Assembly: GCF_047729555.1 (NCBI RefSeq)
Contig: NZ_CP159825.1
Location: forward strand, 744,001-808,000
Direction: 5' to 3'
Source of the DNA: Porticoccus sp905181945
Lineage (GTDB): Bacteria; Pseudomonadota; Gammaproteobacteria; Pseudomonadales; Porticoccaceae
Length of the DNA: 64,000 bases
In this document: in pieces, positions 37,036-46,284 of the stretch
Numbering within the stretch: the first letter of the stretch is position 1
Layout: each line of letters opens with the position of its first letter
Program-made: the position numbers and the translations under genes
Notes under the pieces: model-generated
Databases searched by the model: none
What the model was told of the DNA's origin: nothing
What the model saw: only the letters and a program-made list of their open reading frames with translations

Positions 37036-37821
37036 ATGGATTTTCTACTATACGTAGCTTCAGGTGCTTTTGTTGGACTTGTTATAGGCATGACAGGCGT
37101 TGGTGGGGGTTCACTCATGACCCCCCTTCTCATCCTTTTTGGTATACCTTATAACGTAGCTATTGGAACAGATTTACTTTACGCCTCCATCACCAAATCG
37201 AGCGGAGTTATTGCGCACGCTCGACAAAAAAGCGTCCAGTGGGATCTCGTTGCATGTTTGGCTGCCGGAAGTATTCCAGCATCAATCATCACCGTTATCC
37301 TCCTTAGCAAAGTATTTACCAATGCAGAAGACTATCGACCGCTATTAACCACAAGTCTTGGGGTGATGCTTGTGGTTACCGCTTTAGTCATATTATTCAA
37401 TCGATTTTTAAAGGATGTGTCTGATAAACCACACGGTGCGGTGGGTTCTTTTTTTCAGAAGCATACAAAAAAGATAACTTTTAGTGTTGGTGTTATTTTA
37501 GGAGTTTTTGTGACCCTATCTTCAGTTGGTGCTGGTGCTTTTTGCGCTGCTCTTCTAATGATTTTGTACCCTAAGTTGCCTGCATTACATGTAATAGGAA
37601 CAGACATTGCTCACGCAGTTCCTTTAACCTTGATAGCAGGACTAAGCCATTTATTCCTGCTGGGTAACGTTGATCTGGTTTTATTGGCAAGCCTGCTAAT
37701 AGGCTCATTGCCTGCCATTCATCTAGGGACAAAGCTAGCAGCAAAAATTCCCAGCCATGTGCTGCAACCAGTTCTAGCCTCAATTTTGCTGGGAATAGGA
37801 TTTAAATTCATAATATTTTGA
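37036..37821 (+). CDS. TauE/SafE-family membrane permease (possible sulfite exporter)
   Basis: 261-aa protein with about eight membrane segments and the two family repeats GAFVGLVIGMTGVGGGSLMTPLLI (described from residue 9) and VGAGAFCAALLMILYP. It belongs to the TauE/SafE (DUF81) family, whose members export sulfite or organosulfonates. Proximity to cysH suggests it deals with sulfite, but members of the family have varied substrates. It ends 10 bp before the convergent 5'-nucleotidase gene. Confidence 0.88.
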   Translation: MDFLLYVASGAFVGLVIGMTGVGGGSLMTPLLILFGIPYNVAIGTDLLYASITKSSGVIAHARQKSVQWDLVACLAAGSIPASIITVILLSKVFTNAEDYRPLLTTSLGVMLVVTALVILFNRFLKDVSDKPHGAVGSFFQKHTKKITFSVGVILGVFVTLSSVGAGAFCAALLMILYPKLPALHVIGTDIAHAVPLTLIAGLSHLFLLGNVDLVLLASLLIGSLPAIHLGTKLAAKIPSHVLQPVLASILLGIGFKFIIF

Positions 37822-37831
37822 TACAAATGAA

Positions 37832-38740
37832 CTAGCTGTTTTCTTCATTAGCAATACCGTGAGGAACATGCCCTGTAGCAACATGAGACTTGGCTGAGTC
37901 ACAATGTTTTTGCTGGTCGTCGAAAAATACATCTGCGCCATAAGACTTCAGAAATTGACCCTTCTCTAAACCACCAAGAAACAATGACTCATCAATACGA
38001 ATATCCCAAGCCCTAAGAGTCCTTATTACTCGCTCATGCGCTGGAGCAGATCGAGCAGTAACCAAGGCAGTCCTGATAGGACAGGCTTTCTCTGAAAATT
38101 CTGCTTGTAGTGCTTGTAGCGCATAGAGAAAATTCTTAAAAGGGCCGCCATCCATTGGTTGTCTTGCAGATACTTTTTCATTTTTTGTAAAAGCATCAAG
38201 CCCATCTTTTTTGTATATTCTCTCTGATGCGTCAGAAAATAACACAGCGTCACCATCAAACGCAAAGCGAATTTCGTCTCCAGGTTTTTCTTTCACGTTA
38301 GATGCCATGAGTGTTGCGGCAGCCACTCCGCTACGCAAAGCATTACGGACATCTTCTGCATTGTTTGACAAAAAAAGGTGACATCCAAAAGCTGCTACAT
38401 AACGATACGGGCTTTCACCCCCGCAAAAAGCTGCACGAGTAATATTCAACTGATGCTGCTGTATGGAGTTAAATACTCGTAAGCCAGAGTCTGCGGAATT
38501 TCTAGACAAAAGTATAACTTCTACTCTAGGCTCTCCACCTAGATTTTCATTTATACTTAATAGTTTTTTGACAAGAGGAAAAGCTTCGCCTGGCTCAAGA
38601 ATTTCATCTTCATGTTCAACTTGATATTTAAAGTAAGCATCAAGGCCGTGTTCTTGATAGACTTTATGACTTTGATCCAAGTTGAACAATGCTCGGGAGG
38701 AAATTGCTATTACTAGCTTATCACCAAAATTTACTGGCAC
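37832..38740 (-). CDS. Cytosolic 5'-nucleotidase (NT5C1-like)
   Basis: 302-aa member of the 5'-nucleotidase family related to animal cN-I (PF06189 type). Typical segments are LVIAISSRALFNLDQSHKVY, the EVILLSRNSADSGLRVFNSI stretch, FCGGESPYRY, RFAFDGDAVLFSDASERIYK (the HAD-like acidic motif) and LVTARSAPAHERVIRTL. The C-terminus has DVFFDDQQKHCD. It would remove phosphate from nucleoside monophosphates in the cytosol, a purine/pyrimidine salvage step. No operon partner. Confidence 0.87.
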   Translation of the reverse strand: MPVNFGDKLVIAISSRALFNLDQSHKVYQEHGLDAYFKYQVEHEDEILEPGEAFPLVKKLLSINENLGGEPRVEVILLSRNSADSGLRVFNSIQQHQLNITRAAFCGGESPYRYVAAFGCHLFLSNNAEDVRNALRSGVAAATLMASNVKEKPGDEIRFAFDGDAVLFSDASERIYKKDGLDAFTKNEKVSARQPMDGGPFKNFLYALQALQAEFSEKACPIRTALVTARSAPAHERVIRTLRAWDIRIDESLFLGGLEKGQFLKSYGADVFFDDQQKHCDSAKSHVATGHVPHGIANEENS

Positions 38741-38899
38741 TTTATATGCACCCTCGGCTCAATTCTAAAAAAATTCTTCTTCAGAACGACAGAGAAATAG
38801 CTGCCAAAAACTACATTCGATCCGAATACTTGTAACCAAAATAGCACTTAAGTAGCTACATATCCACGAAATTAAAGCCGCAAAAGTGACCTTAATTAA

Positions 38900-39235
38900 T
38901 TAGATTTTTTTTATGGTGCCCTTTGGAAGCACAGCATGCACCGAAGCTCTTTGAAATTTCAACTCAACGTTATTAGCGGCCTGGATCGTGATATATTCTT
39001 CGTCTAGCGAAGATATTTTTCCAAGCAACCCGCTATTCATAACAATTTCATCACCCTTGGTTAATGATGCCGCTAGCTCCTTGTGTTCTTTTGCTCTCTT
39101 TTTTTGAGGGCGAATAATGAGAAAATACATAAACGCAAATAAACCAGCGAACATCAAGAGCGTATAAAGAGGGTTCTGTTCTTGCGCTACGGGCACAGGG
39201 GCTGCAAGTACAGCATGGAGAAGATCTAGTGACAT
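38900..39235 (-). CDS. yajC: Preprotein translocase subunit YajC
   Basis: Single-span inner-membrane protein (111 aa) that associates with SecDF. Its one helix (about residues 25-41) is followed by FLIIRPQKKRAKEHKEL, then GDEIVMNSGLLGKISSL, which is the family signature. Normally it lies in tgt-yajC-secD-secF; here secD and secF are absent and the neighbours are bcp and a 5'-nucleotidase. Its length and motifs are normal, so it looks functional. Confidence 0.93.
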   Translation of the reverse strand: MSLDLLHAVLAAPVPVAQEQNPLYTLLMFAGLFAFMYFLIIRPQKKRAKEHKELAASLTKGDEIVMNSGLLGKISSLDEEYITIQAANNVELKFQRASVHAVLPKGTIKKI

Positions 39236-39310
39236 TGAATTTCCTTAGTTAGTAATTTGGGTTATGTTAAGCCGAGAACTTTAATAACTGCTTGAAAATT
39301 TTTGGATCCG

Positions 39311-39787
39311 TTAAGATAAATTATTTTTTATCCATAATAATACATCCTGGTGATGTGTTTTAGTATTAACTTTATCCATCACTAGTGATATCTTTCCAGT
39401 TTTATCAATAATAAATGTTTTTCTTAGAACTCCCATGTACTCTCGACCCATAAATTTCTTCATGTCCCAGCATCCATAAGACTCAGTCACAACATGATCT
39501 TCATCTGACAACAGATTAAAATTTAACCCCTGCTTCTCCTCAAAGCGCGCAAGTCTTGCGAACGCGTCAGGGCTAATGCCTAGCACTACAGTATCAAAAT
39601 CATGGAATTCAGATGCGCTATCTCTTATCCCGCATGCCTGAACAGTACACCCTGGTGTCATTGCTTTTGGATAAAAATATAAGACAACATTTTTTTTTCC
39701 ATTAAATTCAGCAAGTGAGACACTTTCGCCGCACTGATTTAGCAGTTCAAAGCTTGGCGCCTGCTCTTCTACTCTTGGGGAATTCAT
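39311..39787 (-). CDS. bcp: Thioredoxin-dependent peroxiredoxin Bcp
   Basis: Reduces hydrogen peroxide and alkyl peroxides (158 aa). The peroxidatic cysteine is C47 in TPGCTVQACGIRD and the resolving cysteine C52 five residues later, the atypical two-cysteine arrangement of BCP/PrxQ. YFYPKAMTPGCT is the family hallmark. It lacks a signal peptide. The electron source is probably thioredoxin (trxB at 16862). Stand-alone gene 75 bp before yajC on the same strand. Confidence 0.94.
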   Translation of the reverse strand: MNSPRVEEQAPSFELLNQCGESVSLAEFNGKKNVVLYFYPKAMTPGCTVQACGIRDSASEFHDFDTVVLGISPDAFARLARFEEKQGLNFNLLSDEDHVVTESYGCWDMKKFMGREYMGVLRKTFIIDKTGKISLVMDKVNTKTHHQDVLLWIKNNLS

Positions 39788-39910
39788 GCGCCCACCTCTT
39801 CTATAGATTGGTTTTTAAAGCTTTTTTATCTTAACGGTTATCCAAAAAAATTCATGCAATATTTTATATGCTTAACCAGCGATAATTAAAATAAAATTTA
39901 TTTATTGATT

Positions 39911-39937
39911 AAAAAAAGCGCCCTATTTGGCGCTTTT
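39911..39937 (-). terminator. Intrinsic terminator of mdh
   Basis: AAAAGCGCC and GGCGCTTTT (39914-39922, 39929-39937) form a 9-bp stem with a 6-nt loop. On the minus strand, 10 bp after the mdh stop, it is followed by seven T. Confidence 0.9.
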
Positions 39938-39947
39938 AAAAAAAATG

Positions 39948-40928
39948 TTACGGCAACAAGTGTTTAACTCCATCTCTTTCTTCAATCAATTCCTGCTCAG
40001 TAGCAGTCATTTTTGATCGTGAAAACTCGTTAATTTCTAGCCCTTGAACAATTTTCCAGTCGCCATTTTTGCAAATACAAGGAAAGGAGTATATGAGTCC
40101 TTCAGTAATACCATAACTTCCGTCACTAAATACACCCATACTTACCCAATCATCAGCTGGCGTCCCAAGCGCCCAATCACGCATATGATCTATTGCAGCG
40201 TTGGCAGCAGAGGCTGCAGAGGAGGCGCCTCGTGCCTTAATTATAGCCGCCCCTCGTTGTTGCACAGTTGGGATAAAATCTTCCTCATACCATGCGTGAT
40301 CAACAAGGTTCATAGCCGTTTCACCCGAAATTTTAACTTGATGAAGGTCTGGATACTGAGTAGCAGAATGATTGCCCCAAACTAGCATACTGGTAACATC
40401 GTTAATCGTCTTACCTGTTTTTTGTGCAATTTGTGTTTTAGCTCGATTGTGATCAAGTCTCATCATAGCTGTGAATTGTCGTGGATCAATATTGGGAGCA
40501 TTTCTTTGTGCAATCAAGGCATTGGTATTTGCAGGATTACCAACAACTAATATCTTAATATCTTTTGAAGCATTATCATTAATAGCCTTACCTTGCACAG
40601 AAAATATAGCCGCATTTGCTTCAAGCAGATCTTTTCTTTCCATTCCTGGGCCGCGAGGACGAGCGCCCACCAGTAATGCATAATCTGCATCTTTGAAAGC
40701 AACATTAGGATCATCTGTACACACCATACCTTCGAGCTGAGGAAAAGCGCAATCATCTAATTCCATAGCTACACCTTTTAAAGCTTCTAAGGCTGGGGTT
40801 ATTTCCAGCATTTGCAAAATTACAGGCTGATTCTCACCAAGCATTTGCCCAGATGCAATTCGGAAAAGCAAAGAATAACTAATTTGACCAGCGGCTCCAG
40901 TAACAGCTACACGAACAGGTACCTTCAC
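39948..40928 (-). CDS. mdh: Malate dehydrogenase
   Basis: NAD enzyme of the TCA cycle (326 aa), of the 'cytosolic-type' seen in several beta- and gammaproteobacteria, not the 312-aa E. coli type. It has VAVTGAAGQISYSLLFRIASG, LLVGARPRGPGMERKDLL, VVGNPANTNAL, the substrate/catalytic MMRLDHNRAKTQIA and WGNHSATQYPD (catalytic histidine). It acts with malate synthase and the sucAB/lpd/sucCD genes elsewhere here. A strong terminator follows. Confidence 0.97.
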   Translation of the reverse strand: MKVPVRVAVTGAAGQISYSLLFRIASGQMLGENQPVILQMLEITPALEALKGVAMELDDCAFPQLEGMVCTDDPNVAFKDADYALLVGARPRGPGMERKDLLEANAAIFSVQGKAINDNASKDIKILVVGNPANTNALIAQRNAPNIDPRQFTAMMRLDHNRAKTQIAQKTGKTINDVTSMLVWGNHSATQYPDLHQVKISGETAMNLVDHAWYEEDFIPTVQQRGAAIIKARGASSAASAANAAIDHMRDWALGTPADDWVSMGVFSDGSYGITEGLIYSFPCICKNGDWKIVQGLEINEFSRSKMTATEQELIEERDGVKHLLP

Positions 40929-40960
40929 AATATTTCTCCATTTCTAATTAGAATAATAAT

Positions 40961-40997
40961 GATGCGCATTATAAGGAAATACTAAAAAATTTCACTA
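40961..40997 (-). promoter_or_regulatory. Candidate mdh promoter (-10 TATAAT)
   Basis: Reading on the minus strand, a perfect TATAAT lies at 40973-40968, about 40 bp before the mdh start. The -35 region near 40991-40996 reads AGTGAA and is poor. Confidence 0.4.
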
Positions 40998-41405
40998 AAT
41001 TTTTATATCAATGCGCTCAAACTCAATGACTTGATTTACTGGAATAGAGACATAATCGTAACTGTAGTAGTCATCCGTCAAAAGCCTGCCATTCCATACA
41101 ATAATATCCAAATCAATTGTTCTTGGTCCGGCTTTATTTAAGCCTCTCTCGCGACCCATACGATCTTCTATATCTTTTAAGTATGCATTAAACTCTTCAT
41201 AATCGAGGGATGTAACAACCAAGAATGCTGTATTAAGAAAATTAGGCTGCTCCAAATACCCAACAGGGTCAGTCTCAATAATGTCAGCAGAATAAATAAA
41301 TTTTTCCTCTTTAGATAAAATATTTTGTGATTTTTTAATATTTGACAAGGGGTTGATATTCGATCCCACTGAAATAACCACCTGGTTGAGTTTATTTAAC
41401 GTCAT
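40995..41405 (-). CDS. folK: 2-amino-4-hydroxy-6-hydroxymethyldihydropteridine pyrophosphokinase
   Basis: HPPK (136 aa) of folate synthesis. Motifs are SVGSNINPLSNI, GYLEQPNFLNTAF, the catalytic GRERGLNKAGPRTIDLDII, and the metal-binding DLD. It is slightly shorter than E. coli FolK, lacking part of the C-terminal extension. It starts 2 bp from the FolM-like gene, so both are probably one transcript. The substrate comes from FolB; folB is not in the window. Confidence 0.93.
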   Translation of the reverse strand: MTLNKLNQVVISVGSNINPLSNIKKSQNILSKEEKFIYSADIIETDPVGYLEQPNFLNTAFLVVTSLDYEEFNAYLKDIEDRMGRERGLNKAGPRTIDLDIIVWNGRLLTDDYYSYDYVSIPVNQVIEFERIDIKI

Positions 41406-41407
41406 TT

Positions 41408-42190
41408 TTACAATTCTTCTTTTTTATTAAACTGCTCTGCATTTAAACCTTGGTGATTGATACCCTCTCCTCCATCGACCGTAAGAATTTGCCCTGTCAC
41501 AAATTCATTTGCCAGCAGATAGTTCATTGCCCTTAAAAGATGATCAGCTTTGCCTTGCATCTTTAGAGGTATTCCTTCAATCCTCCATGCCAGATAATCA
41601 GAGGTTCTCTCGCTTCCGGGTAAAATAACTCCTGGAGCTATAGCATTTACACGAACATGCGGCGCATATTCAATAGCGGCAAGGCGAGTGAACTCAGCAA
41701 GGGATTTTTTTGAAAGAAGGTATGCGGCATAACTGTACTGCTGAAAAGAGACTTTGTTGTCTAAAATATTGATAACGACGCCGCTAGGGTCGGGTCTGAG
41801 AGCGCAGCCCTTCGCAAAAGCCTGGGTGAGAAGGAAAGGTGCAAAAAAATTGACTGTAAACTGTTTTTGCAACATCCCAATATCTGTATTACTGATTGTT
41901 GCCGCATCGTAAACTGAAGCACTATTAATTAAGACAGTTAAATTTGGATAGGATTCCAGTACGTTGTTTATAAGCTCCCCAGGATTAGGCTCAGACAAGT
42001 CTGCCTGAAAGGTAGTGCATGCAACACCTAGGCTCTCAATATTTTTTACAGCTAAATCTGCGGCAGCAGCAGAGCCGTTATAATGCAAAGCAACATCATA
42101 GCCCGCTTGAGCTAAAGAATTTGCAAAAGCCAAGCCTAGTCTGGTGGCGCCACCGGTAACCAATGCTGCTGGACGTATAGTGTTGTTCAT
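41408..42190 (-). CDS. folM: FolM-like pteridine reductase (short-chain dehydrogenase)
   Basis: SDR enzyme (260 aa). The N-terminal nucleotide motif is TGGATRLG, with an arginine as in NADPH-dependent pteridine reductases. The catalytic YxxxK is YLLSK. INSASVYD replaces the usual NNAG, also as in FolM/PTR1. The two-residue gap to folK places it in folate or monapterin metabolism. A general SDR cannot be excluded. E. coli FolM reduces dihydromonapterin. Confidence 0.8.
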   Translation of the reverse strand: MNNTIRPAALVTGGATRLGLAFANSLAQAGYDVALHYNGSAAAADLAVKNIESLGVACTTFQADLSEPNPGELINNVLESYPNLTVLINSASVYDAATISNTDIGMLQKQFTVNFFAPFLLTQAFAKGCALRPDPSGVVINILDNKVSFQQYSYAAYLLSKKSLAEFTRLAAIEYAPHVRVNAIAPGVILPGSERTSDYLAWRIEGIPLKMQGKADHLLRAMNYLLANEFVTGQILTVDGGEGINHQGLNAEQFNKKEEL

Positions 42191-42331
42191 CTTGGATATA
42201 GCCTAGTTGTGGATATTTTATGCAAGCATATCTCTATTTCAGCGATATTGCAGTCCCTGTATTGCAGTATTTGACCTACTAATTTTTTTAGACTGCCTAA
42301 GCAATCCTGTAAATTTAAATTTTTAAGAGGC

Positions 42332-42366
42332 TTATATCCAGTCAATTTTGATACACTAGGATATAA
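42332..42366. promoter_or_regulatory. Inverted repeat upstream of prc
   Basis: TTATATCC (42332-42339) and GGATATAA (42359-42366) are exact reverse complements separated by 19 bp, 30 bp before the prc ATG and inside the divergent folM/prc spacer. It could be an operator or a leader hairpin. No named family fits. Confidence 0.3.
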
Positions 42367-42395
42367 ACCCGCCCATAAAACAAAATGGAGGCCTA

Positions 42396-44525
42396 ATGTT
42401 TTTTTTACTACGGCTAGCTGTAATTATCCAAGCAACGTGGCTCAGCCCTCTCTCGACAGCTGAGAGTATCGCTCAAGTCGATAAGGACAGTATTACCTTT
42501 AGCTCCAATCAGGCCGAAACAACCGTTGATATTATAAAAAAACTGACAACTCAACACTTTCAGAAACAACCCATAGATGACGCCCTTTCACAAAATTTAT
42601 TAACCCAATACCTTGGGCTCTTAGATCCCACAAAAAGCTATTTCCTTCAAGAAGACATAAACGAATTTCAGAAATGGAAATTTAAGTTAGATGACCTACT
42701 AAAATCTGGGGATCTGAGTCCTGGATTTTTTATATATAAACGTTATCAGCAAAGAGCATCGAAACGACTTCAAGAAAATATCGCCCTGCTTGAGAGCGGG
42801 TTTATATTTGATCTAAATAAAGATGAGTCTTTATCCATCGATACAGAAGCTAATAAATGGCAAGATTCCACAAAGGACTCCGATAATTACTGGCGCAAAA
42901 AAACCAAGGAAGCATATCTTCGGCTAAAACTAAACGACAAAGATCCGGAAGAAGTTAGAAAACTTCTTATAAAACGATACACTAATCTTAAAAAACGCAT
43001 CCATCAAAGTGATAGTGAAGATGTTTTTCAGCTCTATATGAACGCGCTAACTGGTCTTTTTGATCCGCATACATCTTATTTATCCCCGAGATCGATGAAG
43101 AATTTTCGAATCTCGCTATCTCTATCACTAACAGGTATTGGAGCTGTTCTTGAGTTAGATGGAGAGCACACAACCATTGTAAGCGTTATTAAAGGCGGTC
43201 CCGCTGACAAACAAGGCATTCTTAAGACTGGTGATAAAATTGTTGCTGTAGCACAAAAAAAACAAGACTTTATTGATGTAGTTGGCTGGCGACTTGATGA
43301 TGTTGTTGAATTGATCCGAGGAAAGAAAAACAGTCTTGTAAGGCTAGAAATTGTTCCAGCGAAAGGCAGCATAACAGGTGCTAATCAAAAAATTGAGATC
43401 GTGAGAGATAAAATACAACTTGAAGAACAAGCAGCGAAATCCGAAATAATTGAAGTTCCTACAACTGTAGATGGGAATAATCATATCTATAAAATTGGTG
43501 TAATTGAGATCCCTACTTTTTATCTCGACGTGGATGCGCTTCACAGCAATGACCCTGATTTTAAAAGCACAACTAAAGATGTTGTGCGGCTCATCAATGA
43601 ACTACATACAGAAAAAAATGTAGATGGCTTCATTCTTGACTTAAGAAATAATGGTGGAGGATTCCTTCAAGAGGCAACAATGTTAACTGATTTATTTATT
43701 GGCAAAGGTCCTATTGTCCAGGTAAAGAACGCTAACAATGTTACTTCCCGGGCTCACCAGTCAAGGTCTAGTATTTATTACAATGGACCTTTATTGGTTT
43801 TAATCAATCGGTTGAGTGCGTCAGCTTCTGAAATTTTTGCTGGAGCAATACAAGACTACAACAGAGGACTTATTGTCGGCTCTAAAAGTTACGGCAAAGG
43901 GACAGTTCAAATCCAGCTACCCTTAAAAGAAGGTCAAATAAAGCTCACTGAGTCTAAATTTTATCGTGTTTCTGGCGAAAGTACTCAACTTCTCGGCATC
44001 ATTCCAGATATTGAACTACCCTCTCCCTATGATATCGAAAGAGTCGGAGAGAGCGCTCTAAAAAATGCTTTGCCTTGGGATACCATTGCTCCAGCAAAGC
44101 ATAGCATTTATTGGAGCGCTCTCTTAAAAAATCCTCCAATAGACATTTTGCGACGCTCGCACCACAAAAGACTCCTAGAGGACCCTGATCTAGTTTACCT
44201 AAAAGAAGAACTCAGTCTCATAAAAGAACGCTCATCGATCAAGGAGCTTTCCTTGAATGAAAAGAAACGGAAAATGCAATCACAGGAATATGACAACAAT
44301 TTGCTAGCAATAGAAAATAAGAGGCGCAAAGCCAAAAAACAGAAAAATTATGTATCTATAGAAGAGTGGCGCTCTGAAAAAAATGCAAGCAAGGATAAAA
44401 ACAAAGATGAGGATCAACGCCCTTTGTCAGAGAAAGATTTAATACTCTATGAGGCTGGTAATATTTTTGCAGATTATTTGAATCACATATTTTTATCTTC
44501 AGAAAAGCAAGCAAGAGCACGTTAA
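42396..44525 (+). CDS. prc: Tail-specific carboxy-terminal protease Prc (Tsp)
   Basis: Periplasmic serine protease (709 aa), anchored or exported by an N-terminal hydrophobic stretch (residues 3-22, ending near TAES). The PDZ domain spans about 235-322. The catalytic dyad is S476 in SASASEIFAGA and K501 in GKGTVQ, with the same 25-residue spacing as E. coli Prc. The C-terminal DUF3340-type domain is rich in lysine. It trims peptidoglycan hydrolases and processes penicillin-binding protein 3 in E. coli. xthA follows after 5 bp. Confidence 0.95.
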   Translation: MFFLLRLAVIIQATWLSPLSTAESIAQVDKDSITFSSNQAETTVDIIKKLTTQHFQKQPIDDALSQNLLTQYLGLLDPTKSYFLQEDINEFQKWKFKLDDLLKSGDLSPGFFIYKRYQQRASKRLQENIALLESGFIFDLNKDESLSIDTEANKWQDSTKDSDNYWRKKTKEAYLRLKLNDKDPEEVRKLLIKRYTNLKKRIHQSDSEDVFQLYMNALTGLFDPHTSYLSPRSMKNFRISLSLSLTGIGAVLELDGEHTTIVSVIKGGPADKQGILKTGDKIVAVAQKKQDFIDVVGWRLDDVVELIRGKKNSLVRLEIVPAKGSITGANQKIEIVRDKIQLEEQAAKSEIIEVPTTVDGNNHIYKIGVIEIPTFYLDVDALHSNDPDFKSTTKDVVRLINELHTEKNVDGFILDLRNNGGGFLQEATMLTDLFIGKGPIVQVKNANNVTSRAHQSRSSIYYNGPLLVLINRLSASASEIFAGAIQDYNRGLIVGSKSYGKGTVQIQLPLKEGQIKLTESKFYRVSGESTQLLGIIPDIELPSPYDIERVGESALKNALPWDTIAPAKHSIYWSALLKNPPIDILRRSHHKRLLEDPDLVYLKEELSLIKERSSIKELSLNEKKRKMQSQEYDNNLLAIENKRRKAKKQKNYVSIEEWRSEKNASKDKNKDEDQRPLSEKDLILYEAGNIFADYLNHIFLSSEKQARAR

Positions 44526-44530
44526 TAAAT

Positions 44531-45343
44531 ATGAAAATTATGTCTTTTAATGCCAATGGGCTTAGGGCCAGAATAAGTCAGCTAAAATCTATTATCAGTA
44601 ACCATGAGCCAGACATTATTGGCCTACAAGAAACCAAGGTTTCCAATGAAGAGTTCCCAGTAAAAGATATACAAGAATTAGGCTATGACGTCACTTTTCA
44701 CGGACAAAAAGGTCACTATGGCGTAGCGCTCCTCTATCGATTGCCAATAATTAATAGCGATAAGGGGTTCCCACATGATAACAATGAAAATCAAAAACGT
44801 TTAATCACTGGAGAATTTAATTTTCAAAACAAGAAAATAAGCATTTTGAATGGATATTTTCCTCAAGGAGAGTCCCGCTCGCATAATAAAAAATTTCCAT
44901 ATAAACAAAAATTCTATTCCGATCTCGCAGATCATCTTGCGTTCAAATACAACCCCAACGATCTCTTGCTTGTTATGGGTGACATGAATGTGGCGCCAAT
45001 GGATTTAGATATCGGTATAGGGGATGAAAATAAAAAACGTTGGCTGCGCACGGGGAAGTGTTGCTTTCTTCCTGAAGAAAGGAAGTGGCTGCAAAGGTTA
45101 GAAAAATGGGGGCTAACCGACACCTATCAACATTTCCACCCAAAAGAAATCAACAGGTATAGTTGGTTTGATTATCGCAGTCGCGGATTTGAAATGGAGC
45201 CTAAGCGCGGATTGAGAATTGATTTAATTTTAACTTCCAAATCACTAACTAACATGATATCTAGCGTAGGAATTGATCACACAGCAAGAGGGATGGACAA
45301 GCCATCAGATCATTGCCCGGTCTGGATTTCACTAAAGATCTAG
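44531..45343 (+). CDS. xthA: Exodeoxyribonuclease III
   Basis: AP endonuclease/exonuclease (270 aa) for base-excision repair. It has the EEP-family MSFNANGLRARISQL, LQETKV (catalytic Glu), MGDMNVAP (catalytic Asp and Asn) and the C-terminal SDHCPVW (catalytic His). It lacks extra domains. Its stop codon and that of convergent etfA lie on opposite strands of the same CTAG (45340-45343). Confidence 0.95.
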   Translation: MKIMSFNANGLRARISQLKSIISNHEPDIIGLQETKVSNEEFPVKDIQELGYDVTFHGQKGHYGVALLYRLPIINSDKGFPHDNNENQKRLITGEFNFQNKKISILNGYFPQGESRSHNKKFPYKQKFYSDLADHLAFKYNPNDLLLVMGDMNVAPMDLDIGIGDENKKRWLRTGKCCFLPEERKWLQRLEKWGLTDTYQHFHPKEINRYSWFDYRSRGFEMEPKRGLRIDLILTSKSLTNMISSVGIDHTARGMDKPSDHCPVWISLKI

Positions 45344-46284
45344 CTTGTATATTCTGATAACTTGCCATCAATCTCTGGCATCACATCAAACAAGTCTGCT
45401 ACCAAACCATAATCTGCAACCTGAAAAATAGGAGCATCGGGATCTTTGTTGATCGCAACAATGACCTTACTGTCTTTCATCCCCGCCAAATGTTGGATAG
45501 CACCAGAAATTCCTACAGCAATATAAAGCTCTGGAGCAACAATTTTTCCGGTCTGACCAACCTGCATATCATTAGGAACAAAGCCTGCATCGACTGCAGC
45601 CCTTGATGCTCCAACTGCAGCTCCTAGCTTATCAGCAATTTTTTCCAGCAAACCAAAGTTCTCGCTACTTCCCATCCCTCGACCACCAGAAATAACAATT
45701 TTTGCTGACGTTAACTCTGGTCTTTCAGAAATAGCCAAGTCATTCCTAATAAACTCTGATTTCTCGAAATCATGAATACTGTTAAGAGTTTCAACTGCAG
45801 CAGAACCGCCTTCAGAAGCAGCAATGTTAAAAGCTGTTGTCCTAATTGTCATTAACTTAATTACGTCGTTACTTTTGACTGTTGCAATGATATTTCCTGC
45901 ATATATAGGACGTCTAAAGATATCTTCAGCCTCAACAGTTATGACATCAGAAATTGACTGTACGTCAATCAATGCAGCCGCGCGAGGAATAATATTTTTT
46001 CCTGTAGTTGTCGAAGACATTAATACATGCGAATACTCAGGTGCGATTTCTGCGATTAATGGAGCAACGTTCTCTGCAAGTTGATTAGCATAGACTTTAT
46101 TATCTGCAAGTCGAACCCTTTTGATTCCTGGGACCCTTGAAGTCTCGGTAGCAACTGTCTCACAACCAAAACCAGCCACTAAGATATCAATACTATCGCC
46201 TAGAACTTGAGCTGCAGCAACAGCATTAAGTGTTGCTGTCTTTAAGTTCCTATTGTCATGCTCTGCAATAACTAGTATGGCCAT
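45340..46284 (-). CDS. etfA: Electron transfer flavoprotein alpha subunit
   Basis: FAD-binding subunit (314 aa) of ETF, which takes electrons from acyl-CoA and other dehydrogenases. The C-terminal FAD domain has SGGRGMGSSENFGLLEKIAD, GQTGKIVAPELYIAVGISGAIQHLAGM and NKDPDAPIFQVADYGLVADL. The N-terminal part matches the alpha type. Its start overlaps the etfB stop by one base, an etfBA operon. It serves ETF-QO encoded divergently next to etfB. Confidence 0.97.
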   Translation of the reverse strand: MAILVIAEHDNRNLKTATLNAVAAAQVLGDSIDILVAGFGCETVATETSRVPGIKRVRLADNKVYANQLAENVAPLIAEIAPEYSHVLMSSTTTGKNIIPRAAALIDVQSISDVITVEAEDIFRRPIYAGNIIATVKSNDVIKLMTIRTTAFNIAASEGGSAAVETLNSIHDFEKSEFIRNDLAISERPELTSAKIVISGGRGMGSSENFGLLEKIADKLGAAVGASRAAVDAGFVPNDMQVGQTGKIVAPELYIAVGISGAIQHLAGMKDSKVIVAINKDPDAPIFQVADYGLVADLFDVMPEIDGKLSEYTS

